A stretch of DNA of 64,000 nucleotides from Cryomorphaceae bacterium (GTDB lineage Bacteria; Bacteroidota; Bacteroidia; Flavobacteriales_D; Parvicellaceae): the NCBI GenBank assembly GCA_905182525.1, contig CAJJBV010000004.1, positions 367,543 to 431,542 of the forward strand. Reading direction: 5' to 3'. A model generated the notes under the pieces. The model was not told the DNA's origin. It searched no databases and worked only from the letters and a program-made list of their open reading frames with translations. The translations under genes were made by a program, and so were the position numbers. The number at the start of each line of letters is the position of its first letter. Within the stretch, counting starts at the first letter, position 1. This document shows, in pieces, positions 27,249 to 36,582 of this stretch.

Positions 27249-29633
27249 TTAATTTCTTAATATTTTTCCTGTTTGTAATAAACTTTGAATTCTTTCAAGA
27301 GTTTTTCTTTCTGTGCATAATTCTATGAACGCTTTTCTCTCCATTTCTAATAAATATTTTTCTGAAACTTTTGTAAGTTGAGAAAGATCTCCTCCAGAAA
27401 GAACATAACCTAGTTTTTCTGAAATTAATTGATCATGTTCCGACATGTAATTACCTGACTTCATAGAATTAGCACCAGCATAAATTATCCCGAGTCCTTC
27501 TTGACCAAGAACAGTAATGTCTTTTCGCATATTTTTTTGAACGTATCCTTTTTCAGACATTTTTAAACATATTTCTTTAGCGTATGATATTTGATTTTTT
27601 CTAGATATTATTACTTCGTCAATACCTTTTCTTAAAAATCCTAATTCCATTGCCTCTTCACCTGAAGAAGAAACTTTTGCTTGACCTATGGTTAAAAAAT
27701 TATCTCTAAATCTATTGATTCTCATATCTCCTTGTTTTAATCCGTCAGAAAACCTAAGTGCCATTTCTTTAGTTCCACCACCACCAGGAATTAATCCTAC
27801 TCCAAACTCAACTAGTCCCATATAAGTTTCTGCATGAGCAATAACTTTATCCGAATGCAAACATATTTCGCATCCTCCTCCAAGAGTCAATCCGTGGGGT
27901 GCAGCTACAACAGGAACGGATGAATATCTTAATCTCATAGTTGTATTTTGAAATTCTCTAACTGCCATTTCTAATTCTTCATATTCTTGTTCTGCAGCTA
28001 GCATAAATATTATACCCACATTAGCGCCTGCAGAAAAGTTAGCACCTTCATTGGCTATAACTATTCCTTTATAATCTCCATTTTCAGCCAAGTCTATTGC
28101 ATGATTTAATGCTTGTAATATTTCACTTCCAATAGTATTCATTTTTGAATGAAAAGAAACATTAATAATTCCATCCCCGATATCTAAAATAGATGCTTCA
28201 TTATTTTTCCAGACTAATGCTTTTTCATTTAAGTTACCTAACGTTACAACTCCTTCTAAACCAGGTATTTTAGTTAGTTTATTATTTGATAAATCATAAA
28301 ATTCAGGGATTTCATTTTCCAAAGAGTAAAATTTAAAATCATCATTTTTCTCTAATTCTTTTATCCAATTTGGAATGGTTAAACCTTGATTTTTTATTTC
28401 TTTAACTCCGTTTAAAAACCCTACAGCATCCCACATTTCAAATGGTCCCATTTCCCAACCAAAACCAGCTTTCATTGCTTCATCTAATCTAAAAATCTCC
28501 TCTGCAATTTCAGGAATTCTGCAAGCGGAATAACTAAAAATCCCTGCAAATATTTTTTTATAAAAATCTCCTGCTTTATCCTTTCCATTGAAGAGAATTT
28601 TCATTCTTTCCACTAGGTTTTCTGTTTTTCTTGCTTTAGCTATTGTTTCAAACTTGGTTTTTACAGATTTTTTATATTCAAAGGAAGCTAGATCAAGTTC
28701 GAGGATACTTTTTTTACCTTTTTCATCAATTGTTTTTTTATAAAACCCCTGACCTGATTTACTTCCTAGCCAATCATTCTCTTGCATTTTGTGAATGAAA
28801 TCTGGTAGCTCAAATATGTTGTTTCTTTCATCATTAGGACAATTAGATTTCAAACCATTAGCCACATGGATTAAAGTATCTAATCCAACTACATCACAAG
28901 TTCTAAAAGTAGCAGATTTTGCACGTCCCATAATTGGCCCAGTTAGTGCGTCTACATCCCCCACTGAAATTCCCATTTCACCTACCGTGTGAAACAATTC
29001 TTGAATAGCAAATACTCCAATTCTATTTGCTATAAACCCAGGAGTATCTTTACAAATAACAGTGCTTTTCCCCAGTATCTTCCCCCCAAAATTCATCATA
29101 AAATTTATAATTTCTTTTTGAGTATGCTTAGTTGGTATAATTTCTAATAATCGAAGGTATCTAGCAGGATTAAAAAAATGACTTCCAAAAAAATGATTTT
29201 TAAAATCATCAGATCTATTAGCTAGCATCATTTCAATAGGTATTCCAGATGTATTACTTGATACTAATGATCCTTTTTTACGAAATTGATCAACTTTTTC
29301 AAATATAATTTTCTTCACATCTAAGCGCTCTACAACTACTTCAATTATCCAGTCGTAATTATTTATCTTTTCAAAATCGTCTGTAAAATTCCCAGTAGTT
29401 ATGTTTATTAATTTTGAATTTGTAAAAAGAGGGGAAGGTTTAGACTTTACAGCATTTTTTAAAGAAATATTGACTAAACTATTTCTTGTTTGCTTATTAG
29501 AATTAGATTCTTCATTTTTGGGAATTATGTCTAGTAATAGCACCTCAAGTCCCACATTAGCAAGGTGACAAGCTATTCCAGAACCCATTATGCCAGATCC
29601 TAATACTGCTACTTTTTTTATGTTTTTAATCAT
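27249..29633 (-). CDS. fadN: 3-hydroxyacyl-CoA dehydrogenase/enoyl-CoA hydratase (FadN type)
   Basis: A 794-residue two-domain enzyme. The NAD-binding motif GSGIMGSGIACHLA is at residues 12-25, followed by the 3-hydroxyacyl-CoA dehydrogenase domain (SSNTSGIPIEMM, GSHFFNPARYLRLLEIIP) and its C-terminal helical domain with GSKSGQGFY. The enoyl-CoA hydratase domain is C-terminal (about residues 480-690; FSAGANVG oxyanion loop and GLTLGGGCEICLHSD). Dehydrogenase-first order is that of FadN, opposite to E. coli FadB. It catalyses hydration and NAD-dependent oxidation in beta-oxidation. Its ATG overlaps the marR stop by four bases. Confidence 0.94.
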   Translation of the reverse strand: MIKNIKKVAVLGSGIMGSGIACHLANVGLEVLLLDIIPKNEESNSNKQTRNSLVNISLKNAVKSKPSPLFTNSKLINITTGNFTDDFEKINNYDWIIEVVVERLDVKKIIFEKVDQFRKKGSLVSSNTSGIPIEMMLANRSDDFKNHFFGSHFFNPARYLRLLEIIPTKHTQKEIINFMMNFGGKILGKSTVICKDTPGFIANRIGVFAIQELFHTVGEMGISVGDVDALTGPIMGRAKSATFRTCDVVGLDTLIHVANGLKSNCPNDERNNIFELPDFIHKMQENDWLGSKSGQGFYKKTIDEKGKKSILELDLASFEYKKSVKTKFETIAKARKTENLVERMKILFNGKDKAGDFYKKIFAGIFSYSACRIPEIAEEIFRLDEAMKAGFGWEMGPFEMWDAVGFLNGVKEIKNQGLTIPNWIKELEKNDDFKFYSLENEIPEFYDLSNNKLTKIPGLEGVVTLGNLNEKALVWKNNEASILDIGDGIINVSFHSKMNTIGSEILQALNHAIDLAENGDYKGIVIANEGANFSAGANVGIIFMLAAEQEYEELEMAVREFQNTTMRLRYSSVPVVAAPHGLTLGGGCEICLHSDKVIAHAETYMGLVEFGVGLIPGGGGTKEMALRFSDGLKQGDMRINRFRDNFLTIGQAKVSSSGEEAMELGFLRKGIDEVIISRKNQISYAKEICLKMSEKGYVQKNMRKDITVLGQEGLGIIYAGANSMKSGNYMSEHDQLISEKLGYVLSGGDLSQLTKVSEKYLLEMERKAFIELCTERKTLERIQSLLQTGKILRN

Positions 29634-30067
29634 AATTTAAATATTTCTTTATTGTCAATTAGAGTATTGATTTCATTTAAAACCTTAAAACAAGTTTTTA
29701 ATTCACTTTCATTAATTTTTTCTTGAATGGTTTTATTAAATTTTATAACAGAATTTCTTGTTCGATTACGCATAGTAATTCCTGTTTTCGTTAAATAAAT
29801 ATTTACCATTCTTTTATCATTTTTATCTATTCTCTTTTCTATCCATCCTTTTGTTTCAAGAGATTTTATCATTCTTGTTAGACTTCTTGGTTCCATTCCC
29901 ATTTTAGGAGCAAGTTTTGTAGATGGTGTGCCATCTTTATCAATGTTTAGTAATGTATATCCAATGGCCATTGTTCCACCATATTTGTTTGCCTTCGTAT
30001 TATACATTCTAGATATGTTATACCACGACCATCTTATATGAAAATCTGCTGTATCTACTGGTTTCAT
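29630..30067 (-). CDS. MarR-family regulator of the beta-oxidation operon
   Basis: A MarR-type winged-helix protein of 145 residues from the preferred start (MKPVDTADFHIRWSWYNISRMYN). The helix-turn-helix and wing read STKLAPKMGMEPRSLTRMIKSLETKGWIEKRIDKNDKRMVNIYLTKTG, with the conserved Asp-Lys-Arg wing. An upstream ATG at 30097 is in frame but lies inside a perfect palindrome, so the ATG at 30067 is chosen. The gene overlaps fadN by 4 bases. It presumably represses marR-fadNAE and responds to an acyl-CoA or fatty acid, replacing the TetR-type FadR seen elsewhere; that ligand is inference. Confidence 0.88.
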   Translation of the reverse strand: MKPVDTADFHIRWSWYNISRMYNTKANKYGGTMAIGYTLLNIDKDGTPSTKLAPKMGMEPRSLTRMIKSLETKGWIEKRIDKNDKRMVNIYLTKTGITMRNRTRNSVIKFNKTIQEKINESELKTCFKVLNEINTLIDNKEIFKL

Positions 30068-30087
30068 GAAATAAAGATAATTAAATC

Positions 30088-30105
30088 TAGTATGCATGCA
30101 TACTA
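30088..30105. promoter_or_regulatory. Perfect 18-bp palindrome upstream of marR, probable MarR operator
   Basis: TAGTATGCA followed directly by its reverse complement TGCATACTA forms an uninterrupted 18-base palindrome, 20 bases before the marR start. MarR proteins bind palindromes of 16-20 bases near their own promoter. The site lies in the 54-base gap after the tolC-type gene and marks the marR-fadNAE operon as a separate transcription unit. Confidence 0.82.
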
Positions 30106-30121
30106 CTTATTAAAAAAAAGG

Positions 30122-31438
30122 TTATTTATTTTGAATAATGTTTCCAGTCATTTTAAGTAGGGTAGCATTCGACTCCAAAAGGTCATAACTTGCCTGGTAT
30201 AAAGAAACTCCTGATGATAAATATGACATTTCAATATCTCTAAAATTAAATGAATTAATCAATCCACTTTGTTCTTTAAGTTTTGCTATTTCTAAATTAT
30301 CCTTAGAAACTAAAAAAGCTTTTTTAGTTAATTCAAATATTTGTAATCTAGTCAAATAAAGTTCATAGACATTGGTTAGCTCAAAAGTTAGTTGATCTAT
30401 CATTTGAGCCATTCTTAGTTGATCTATTTCCTTTTGTAACTCTAAAGCCTTAATTCCTCTTCTAACTTTCCCACCATCATATAGCTTGAAATTTAGAGTA
30501 AAATTCCCATAATAATTTAAATTTTTACTTTGAGCTTTTCCAATTGGAGCGCTAGCATCATTTGTATTTAATTGTCCAACGGTTGAGTTTATTCCAGAAT
30601 TAAAATTAATGACTGGATAAAACTGTGATTTTGCAAGTGAAATATCTTCTTGATTTAAAGCAATATCTATAAATTGATTTTTGATATTAGTATTATTAGA
30701 TAGCATTTCTTTTTTTAGAGAAGCAAGATCTTTTTGATTTAATTCAGGTTTTATTTTAGAAGTTAAAATCCATTTTTTTTCAACATCCTCTCCCATAATT
30801 AGATTTAAATTTCTAATTGAATTTCTTAAAGCTAATTTTTGAAATAATTTATTTGAACTATCTGTATATAAATTACCCTCATACTGTAGTAAATCAAATT
30901 TTACACCAATTCCCAGTTCACTTTTAGCTTGCTGTTGTTCGAATTTTTCTTTAGTAAGTTTAAGAATGTTTTTTAAGAGATTAAGTTGTTCTTTTTGGAT
31001 TTTTGCTTGATAATAAGCAAGTATTATTCCATGTATAGTATTTTCAATAGCAAGTGTAGCAGTATTTTCACTTTGAATTTCTAGTTGCTCTAATTTTTTC
31101 TTATTTGCCCTTACTCCAAAACCATTAAAAATTGTCCAATTCACTGATAAGCTTCCACTTACATCATTTGAAAGAAAAAGAAAGGGAGCAAATGATATTG
31201 GATTATTTCTCTGATCAGAAATAGAATTGTTTTGTCCTACGTTTACGTTTACTTGAGGTAGTTTACCTGCTTCTCCCCAGTTATTAAAAATTTTATTTAT
31301 CTCAACATTTTTAAGCGTAAGTCTAATATCATAATTTTTTTGTAACCCATTTTCTATTGCTTTACTAAGACTTAATGAATCTTGAGAAAACATTAAATAG
31401 GGAACAATAAATAATATGCTAAAGATCTTTTTCATCAA
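30122..31438 (-). CDS. TolC-family outer-membrane efflux protein
   Basis: A 438-residue protein with a signal peptide (MKKIFSILFIVPYLMFSQ) and two OEP-type alpha-helical/beta-barrel halves: DSLSLSKAIENGLQKNYDIRL at the start, then AKSELGIGVKFDLLQYEGNLY, and a second half with LAKSQFYPVINFNSGIN and LKEQSGLINSFNFRDIEMSYL. It forms the outer-membrane channel of the tripartite pump. Its start overlaps the RND gene end by 20 bases. The first ATG is followed at once by a second (MMKKIF), either of which could be used. Confidence 0.9.
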   Translation of the reverse strand: MMKKIFSILFIVPYLMFSQDSLSLSKAIENGLQKNYDIRLTLKNVEINKIFNNWGEAGKLPQVNVNVGQNNSISDQRNNPISFAPFLFLSNDVSGSLSVNWTIFNGFGVRANKKKLEQLEIQSENTATLAIENTIHGIILAYYQAKIQKEQLNLLKNILKLTKEKFEQQQAKSELGIGVKFDLLQYEGNLYTDSSNKLFQKLALRNSIRNLNLIMGEDVEKKWILTSKIKPELNQKDLASLKKEMLSNNTNIKNQFIDIALNQEDISLAKSQFYPVINFNSGINSTVGQLNTNDASAPIGKAQSKNLNYYGNFTLNFKLYDGGKVRRGIKALELQKEIDQLRMAQMIDQLTFELTNVYELYLTRLQIFELTKKAFLVSKDNLEIAKLKEQSGLINSFNFRDIEMSYLSSGVSLYQASYDLLESNATLLKMTGNIIQNK

Positions 31439-34400
31439 ATTCCTTTATTCTTTTATTGTTTTCTAAAACCGGTTCAACATCTTTCCAATTAGGTGCAATT
31501 TCACCACCCTCCCATATCCATCTTCTTGTTCTCTTAATATCATTAAAATACAAAATTAAAGCTGGAAAATATAGTAATAGAATAATTGTTCCAAATAGTA
31601 CTCCATAAGCAACAGAAATGGCCATAGGTATTAAAAATTGAGCCTGAAAACTAGTTTCTAAAATTAAAGGATATAGCCCTGCAACTGTAGTAATTGTTGT
31701 TAAAGTAATCGCTCTAAATCTAGAAATTCCTGCTTTTAGTACGGCTTCTTTAATCGGCATTCCCATTGCTAAATTTTTATTAAACTGATCTAACATAACT
31801 ACAGCATCGTTTACCAATATTCCAACAAGTGCAATTACTCCCCAAACACTAAGTGTTGAAAATGGCTTCCCAACTATTCCATGCCCCAGCAATGCGCTAA
31901 AAATACCTACTGGAACTACCATAAGTATTAACCTACTTTGATAGAAAGATTTAAAGTTTAGTGAAATTGTCATCATTATTAGAATAATACTTATTAAAAA
32001 CGCTATGCCAAGTCTTTCACCAGAATCTTGGGCACGTTCAGCTTGTCCCTTAATTTGGTAATTAACATTGGGAAACTTGGATAATAGTTTTGGAAGAACA
32101 TCTCTTTTAATTTGAGAATTTACTTGTCCAGAAAGTTCGGAATCAATTAAACTGGCATCTACTCTTATTTCTTTTTTTCCGTCTATATGGTTAATTTTTA
32201 TTTTACCTCGTTTTATAGTGTAATTCGCCAACTCTTTTAAAGGGAATTCTTGACCTAAATCGGTTTTAATTCTAGTATTTTCAATATCTGCTATTGAATT
32301 TCTGTCTGAAAATGGATAACGCAACCAAATCTTTATTTCATCTCGACCCTTAATTAATCTTTGAACTTCTTGACCAAAAAAACCTTGTCTTATTTGGTTA
32401 GATATAGACATTTCATTCAATCCCAGCAGGTAGGCTTTGGATTTTAGTTCTAGATGCAATTCTCTATTGCCAATACCGCTATTGTCTAAAACACTCTTTA
32501 CTTCTGGAAAACCACCAATTTGCTCTTTCATCCAATTTGCTGCGCTTTCGAGTTCTTCACTTTCTTCACTTTGTAAAGAAATAGACACTTCTTTTCCAAA
32601 CCTTTGCTGGCCACCTACAGTAAATTTTTCCAATAGTCTTATAGAATCTTCAGGGAATTTTGCTCTTAATTCATTAGACATATCTATGGTGGAAATGTGG
32701 TCATTTTCTTTGACAGAAATTCTTATAGAACCAACATGACTTCCATATTCTCCTAAATTTTCTGTAGTACCTACACTAAGGGACTGATAAGTAATTATAG
32801 TGTCGTTATATTTTTTAATTAATTCTTGGTTGTATTGCTCTACCACAGAATCACAGTACCAAAGAAAATTCTCTGTTTTAGTTTCTCTATCTCCAGGCTG
32901 ATAAGTAAACTCTACCAAAATACTATCAAAGGGAATACTAGGAAAAAATGTCCATCTAATCCAACCAAAATTAAAAAGAACAACAATTAAAAAAATAAAA
33001 CCCATGGGTCCCCAAACATGTAATCGGTGTCTTTCAAGTATCTTTTCTAATAATCTTCCGTAGCCTTCTTTAACGCTATTAACCCCATTATTTAAAGCTT
33101 TTCTGAATTTGCTATCATTAGGCTTTAATATCTTTTTACTTGCTAGGTGAGAGGGTAGTATCAAAAAAGCCTCTATTAAAGAAAAAAGTAGACAAGCAAT
33201 AACACTAAATGCCATTTCTTGCATCATTTCCATTTCCCCACCAACAAACAGTAAAGTAGAAAAAGCAAATACAGTAGTTAATACAGAAGTGAAAACAGCA
33301 TTCATCACTTCAGTTGTGCCATCTAAGGCAGCTCTCATTGGAGATTTTCCACGTTCAAAATGTGCGTAAATATTTTCAGCGATTACTATTCCGTCATCTA
33401 CCAATATTCCAACTACCAAAATCATCCCAAATAAGGAAATCATATTTATAGTCATTCCATAAAGTATTCCAAATGAAATCATTCCAATGAATGAAAACGG
33501 AATTCCAAATGCTACCCAAAGCGACAATCTTAAGCTTAAAAACATTCCTAAAACAAGACAAACCAAAAATAAGCCAATGACAAGGTTATTAGATAGAGTA
33601 TCGATACGTTGGTCTAAAAGATCTGCAAATTGGAAAAGAGACCGCATTTTAAATTTTTCTTCTTTTTTATTGAACTTGGAAATATAAGATGTCATCTCAT
33701 CTGCAATTTTATCTAGATCTTCATCTGTAGTTTTTTTAACAATAAAACTTACGCCTCGTTTTCCATTTATGTAGTTTTTAAGAGGAACTTCTGTGAAATC
33801 TAATTTTACTTCTGCTATGTCTTTTAATTTTATAACGTCTCCGTTTGGCTTTGCAAAAATTACTATTTCTTTTACTTTGTCAGGATCTGTAGATCTGTTC
33901 ATAGAACGAATAATAATTTCCTCTTCATTGGTTTTAACACTGCCTCCAGAAAGATCTATGTTACTCATTCTAATAACATTGGAAATAATATTGAAGTTTA
34001 AGCCATATTTAAGTAAATCATTCTCTCTTATATCTACAGAAATTATTACTGGTGGATAGCCAACTACATCTATTTGGCTTATTTCTTTAGAGGATAGTAA
34101 TTCTCTTTCAATTTTTTCAGCCATCCTCTTTAATTCCCAGAGATTGTCAGGTCCATACAAAGAATAAAAACCTACCACATTGCTCATTCCCCCCATTCCT
34201 CTTGACGTTTGGGCATAAACAATTGGTTTTTCAGCACCTGCAGGGAATTGAGAAATACCGTCTACTGCATTCTTAACATCCTGTAGCATTTCATCTACAT
34301 CTATCCCTTCTATACCAGTGATCGTTATATCAGAAACGTTTTCAGTGGACTTAGAAGTAATTTCCTTAACTCCCTGAATGCCATTTAAAGATTCTTCAAT

Positions 34401-34601
34401 TCTAGTTGTGATTCCTTCTTCAATTTCTTTTGGAGATGCACCAGGATATGAAACTGTAATGTAAACACGGTTTGGGTTCATTTCAGGAAAAAATGACTTA
34501 GGCATTAAGAATAAACTCAAAACACCTACTATTCCAGTAATGACAATTAATGCATTTGCCCAAATTGGAAACTTAATAAAGTAGGCTATAAGTCTCTTCA
34601 T
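31419..34601 (-). CDS. RND-family efflux transporter, inner-membrane pump
   Basis: A 1060-residue AcrB/MdtB-like protein with an N-terminal helix (FPIWANALIVITGIVGVLSLFLMP), RND porter signatures (FFPEMNPNRVYITVSYPGASPKEIEEGITTRIE), membrane blocks at about residues 335-480 and 865-1030 and the conserved SLFGMILVVGILVDDGIVIAENIY, which holds the two proton-relay Asp residues in helix 4. It exports drugs, detergents or other hydrophobic compounds using the proton gradient. The substrate is unknown. It is the middle gene of an adaptor-pump-channel operon. Confidence 0.94.
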   Translation of the reverse strand: MKRLIAYFIKFPIWANALIVITGIVGVLSLFLMPKSFFPEMNPNRVYITVSYPGASPKEIEEGITTRIEESLNGIQGVKEITSKSTENVSDITITGIEGIDVDEMLQDVKNAVDGISQFPAGAEKPIVYAQTSRGMGGMSNVVGFYSLYGPDNLWELKRMAEKIERELLSSKEISQIDVVGYPPVIISVDIRENDLLKYGLNFNIISNVIRMSNIDLSGGSVKTNEEEIIIRSMNRSTDPDKVKEIVIFAKPNGDVIKLKDIAEVKLDFTEVPLKNYINGKRGVSFIVKKTTDEDLDKIADEMTSYISKFNKKEEKFKMRSLFQFADLLDQRIDTLSNNLVIGLFLVCLVLGMFLSLRLSLWVAFGIPFSFIGMISFGILYGMTINMISLFGMILVVGILVDDGIVIAENIYAHFERGKSPMRAALDGTTEVMNAVFTSVLTTVFAFSTLLFVGGEMEMMQEMAFSVIACLLFSLIEAFLILPSHLASKKILKPNDSKFRKALNNGVNSVKEGYGRLLEKILERHRLHVWGPMGFIFLIVVLFNFGWIRWTFFPSIPFDSILVEFTYQPGDRETKTENFLWYCDSVVEQYNQELIKKYNDTIITYQSLSVGTTENLGEYGSHVGSIRISVKENDHISTIDMSNELRAKFPEDSIRLLEKFTVGGQQRFGKEVSISLQSEESEELESAANWMKEQIGGFPEVKSVLDNSGIGNRELHLELKSKAYLLGLNEMSISNQIRQGFFGQEVQRLIKGRDEIKIWLRYPFSDRNSIADIENTRIKTDLGQEFPLKELANYTIKRGKIKINHIDGKKEIRVDASLIDSELSGQVNSQIKRDVLPKLLSKFPNVNYQIKGQAERAQDSGERLGIAFLISIILIMMTISLNFKSFYQSRLILMVVPVGIFSALLGHGIVGKPFSTLSVWGVIALVGILVNDAVVMLDQFNKNLAMGMPIKEAVLKAGISRFRAITLTTITTVAGLYPLILETSFQAQFLIPMAISVAYGVLFGTIILLLYFPALILYFNDIKRTRRWIWEGGEIAPNWKDVEPVLENNKRIKEFDEKDL

Positions 34602-34602
34602 C

Positions 34603-35757
34603 TTAATTAAAAATCGGCGTTATTTTCAAGCTGTCTTTTGCGTTTACAATTGGCTGTGGGAGATATATTATAGAATCCTTTAAATTATCTACGTAATAGT
34701 TTCTTTCATCACTAGATCTTATATTTATTTTAGTACTATGAATGGTACTATCCATATCTACTATGTAAATTTTGTTTTCTCCAAAAATTGCTGTTCTTGG
34801 AATTTTACACACCAGTTCTAATGCATTTAGCTCCAATTTTGCTTTAACATACATTCCATAGTATAATGGTAGTTTATTAATTGGTTTTACATATACTGGA
34901 ACACTTTGAGTATTGGCATTAATAAAGTTACCTACACGTACAACTTTACCCATAAATTCAATTTCATTTTCTATTAATGTAACGGAACTTCCAATTTTAA
35001 TTTTTTGCATGTATTTAACCGCAAGAGGAATTTCTATTTCTAACTCATCATCTCTTATTATTTGAATAACTGGGCTTCCTGGATTTACTATTGCCCCTTG
35101 ATCAATATACGCTTCTACAATTGAGCCATTAAAGGGAGCAACTTGAAAATACTTTGTTAACCTGTATTCATCGCTTTTAATATTTAAGTATTCCGCTAAA
35201 AGTTTTCTGGAAATGATAAAGTTTTTTTCTTTAGAAGTTGTAAAGTTTGGGAATTCTTCTAACGGCTGATCTACAGTAATAGAATTAAAAAAATTATACC
35301 ATTTATCGTATTGTTTTGAATGGTCTGTTGCCAAATCTGGTAATACTGACGTCCATTGGCTTAGGTAGTTGCTTTTTCGTGCTGCAAGTGAAAGCTTTGC
35401 ATCCGTATCTCTGATTTTAAAAATTAAATCTCCTTTTTTGAAAGAAGTTCCTTTTTTTAAAGAAATTGGGCTATTTAATAATCCTTGAACTTCTGAAGAA
35501 ATATTAATCATCGTTCCTGCCATAACTCTTCCAGATCCAGAGACGATCACTGGATAAGTCTTATTTAAAACTACTTGAACGTTCGCAAATTTTGAAGAAA
35601 CTACAGCACTAACATTTTTAATTTTAGAAGCTCTAATTTCCTCGGCGTTAGATTCTCCATAACTTACTCCAGACTCGTAGCTAATGCTTCCAACTATAAA
35701 TAATAGCCCTGAAAGTAGCAATAGAATTACTATAATAATGATTTTACGAATTTTCAT
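34603..35757 (-). CDS. RND efflux periplasmic adaptor (membrane-fusion protein)
   Basis: A 384-residue HlyD/MFP-type protein with an N-terminal membrane anchor (IIIIVILLLLSGLLFIVGSISYE), a barrel-sandwich (lipoyl-like) domain (VIVSGSGRVMAGTMINISSEVQGLLNS; FQVAPFNGSIVEAYIDQGAIVNPGSPVIQI) and a beta-barrel segment (YYGMYVKAKLEL). The coiled-coil hairpin between the lipoyl halves is short. It links the pump to the TolC channel. It is the first gene of the operon, one base apart from the pump, and is separated from the CDGSH/yceI unit by a terminator. Confidence 0.9.
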   Translation of the reverse strand: MKIRKIIIIVILLLLSGLLFIVGSISYESGVSYGESNAEEIRASKIKNVSAVVSSKFANVQVVLNKTYPVIVSGSGRVMAGTMINISSEVQGLLNSPISLKKGTSFKKGDLIFKIRDTDAKLSLAARKSNYLSQWTSVLPDLATDHSKQYDKWYNFFNSITVDQPLEEFPNFTTSKEKNFIISRKLLAEYLNIKSDEYRLTKYFQVAPFNGSIVEAYIDQGAIVNPGSPVIQIIRDDELEIEIPLAVKYMQKIKIGSSVTLIENEIEFMGKVVRVGNFINANTQSVPVYVKPINKLPLYYGMYVKAKLELNALELVCKIPRTAIFGENKIYIVDMDSTIHSTKINIRSSDERNYYVDNLKDSIIYLPQPIVNAKDSLKITPIFN

Positions 35758-35824
35758 AGGTTTAATAAAACATCCAAAGATAGTTTTATTGATATAATTT
35801 TATGTTAAAAAATTATAACAAAAA

Positions 35825-35842
35825 AAAGCCCCTAAGGGCTTT
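35825..35842 (-). terminator. Rho-independent terminator after yceI-CDGSH
   Basis: AAAGCCC and GGGCTTT pair around a CTAA loop, and on the minus strand the stem is followed by a run of eight T (plus-strand A run at 35820-35827, part of which extends the stem). It lies just after the mini-CDGSH stop at 35847 and 68 bases before the adaptor gene start. Confidence 0.8.
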
Positions 35843-35846
35843 AAAA

Positions 35847-35930
35847 TTATTTTTTTGTGTGAGATCCATCACAGTATCCGTCTGGGTCTGCAGTGTTGCC
35901 ACATCCGCATTTTGGTCTATCAGTGTTCAT
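35847..35930 (-). CDS. CDGSH iron-sulfur mini-protein, 27 residues
   Basis: A 28-codon frame (MNTDRPKCGCGNTADPDGYC, then DGSHTKK and TAA) that gene callers usually miss. It holds the [2Fe-2S] ligand pattern C-x-C...C-D-G-S-H, with Cys8, Cys10, Cys20 and His24. Between the second and third Cys there are nine residues, one more than the mitoNEET spacing as I recall it. The start follows the yceI stop by two bases, and a terminator follows its stop, so it is the second gene of a yceI transcript. It may bind a labile iron-sulfur cluster as a dimer. Evidence is motif plus context, and the length is at the lower limit for a fold. Confidence 0.8.
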   Translation of the reverse strand: MNTDRPKCGCGNTADPDGYCDGSHTKK

Positions 35931-35932
35931 AT

Positions 35933-36505
35933 TTAATTGTTAGTTAATAATTTAATATTTAAAGTGAAAATATCATCAATTGCTTTATCGCCTAATGTGT
36001 CAAAAAATGATGTTGAACCATATCTTACATTAAATTTTGATCTATCAATTTCAATTTTTGCAGAATAGGTATTTTTTTCATTAGTAACATCAAAACTTAT
36101 ATCTTCTGTTTTTCCTTTAATAGTTATTTGACCTTTAACAGATGCAACGTTGTTTAAAAAAGCAGAACTATTGTTAATCTTAAGAATTGCATTAGGAAAT
36201 TTTCCAACTCCAAAAAAATCATCTGATTTTAAATGACCAACTAATTTCTGATTGTATCCTGCATCTTCTAAGTCTGAACATGATATGGTATTCATGTCAA
36301 TTACAAAATTACCACTACTAATTTTATTATTCTTGATTTCTAGAGAACCACTTTTTATTTTAATTGTCCCTTCATGTTGTCCGGTTATTTTTTTCCCTAA
36401 CCAACTAACAGATGATTTTGCAGTATTTATTGTTTGAATTTGTGCTTGAAGTCCAAATGTGTACGAACTTAAAACTAATACTAGTAAGAAATATTTTGTT
36501 TTCAT
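35933..36505 (-). CDS. YceI-family periplasmic protein
   Basis: A 190-residue protein from the preferred start at 36505 (MKTKYFLLVLVLSSYTFGLQAQ signal peptide; an ATG 24 bases earlier would add eight residues before it). The YceI lipocalin-like barrel is clear: SSVSWLGKKITGQHEGTIKIKSG, GNFVIDMNTISCSDL, LVGHLKSDDFF, KTEDISFDVT and FNVRYGSTSFFDTLGDKAIDD. Family members bind isoprenoid or amide lipids in a barrel. The biological role is not settled; stress and respiratory links are reported in other bacteria. Directly coupled to the CDGSH mini-protein. Confidence 0.9.
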   Translation of the reverse strand: MKTKYFLLVLVLSSYTFGLQAQIQTINTAKSSVSWLGKKITGQHEGTIKIKSGSLEIKNNKISSGNFVIDMNTISCSDLEDAGYNQKLVGHLKSDDFFGVGKFPNAILKINNSSAFLNNVASVKGQITIKGKTEDISFDVTNEKNTYSAKIEIDRSKFNVRYGSTSFFDTLGDKAIDDIFTLNIKLLTNN

Positions 36506-36582
36506 TTTATATAGATTTATTTTTTGCAAATATGAACAGTTAATTAACCGCGTGCATTAATCTATATTAAGAAATGAATTAA

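Noticed and set aside
26876..27328. Plus-strand 150-residue frame opposite fadA and fadN
   Set aside because: It lies antisense to two well-supported enzymes and shows no domain or start context.
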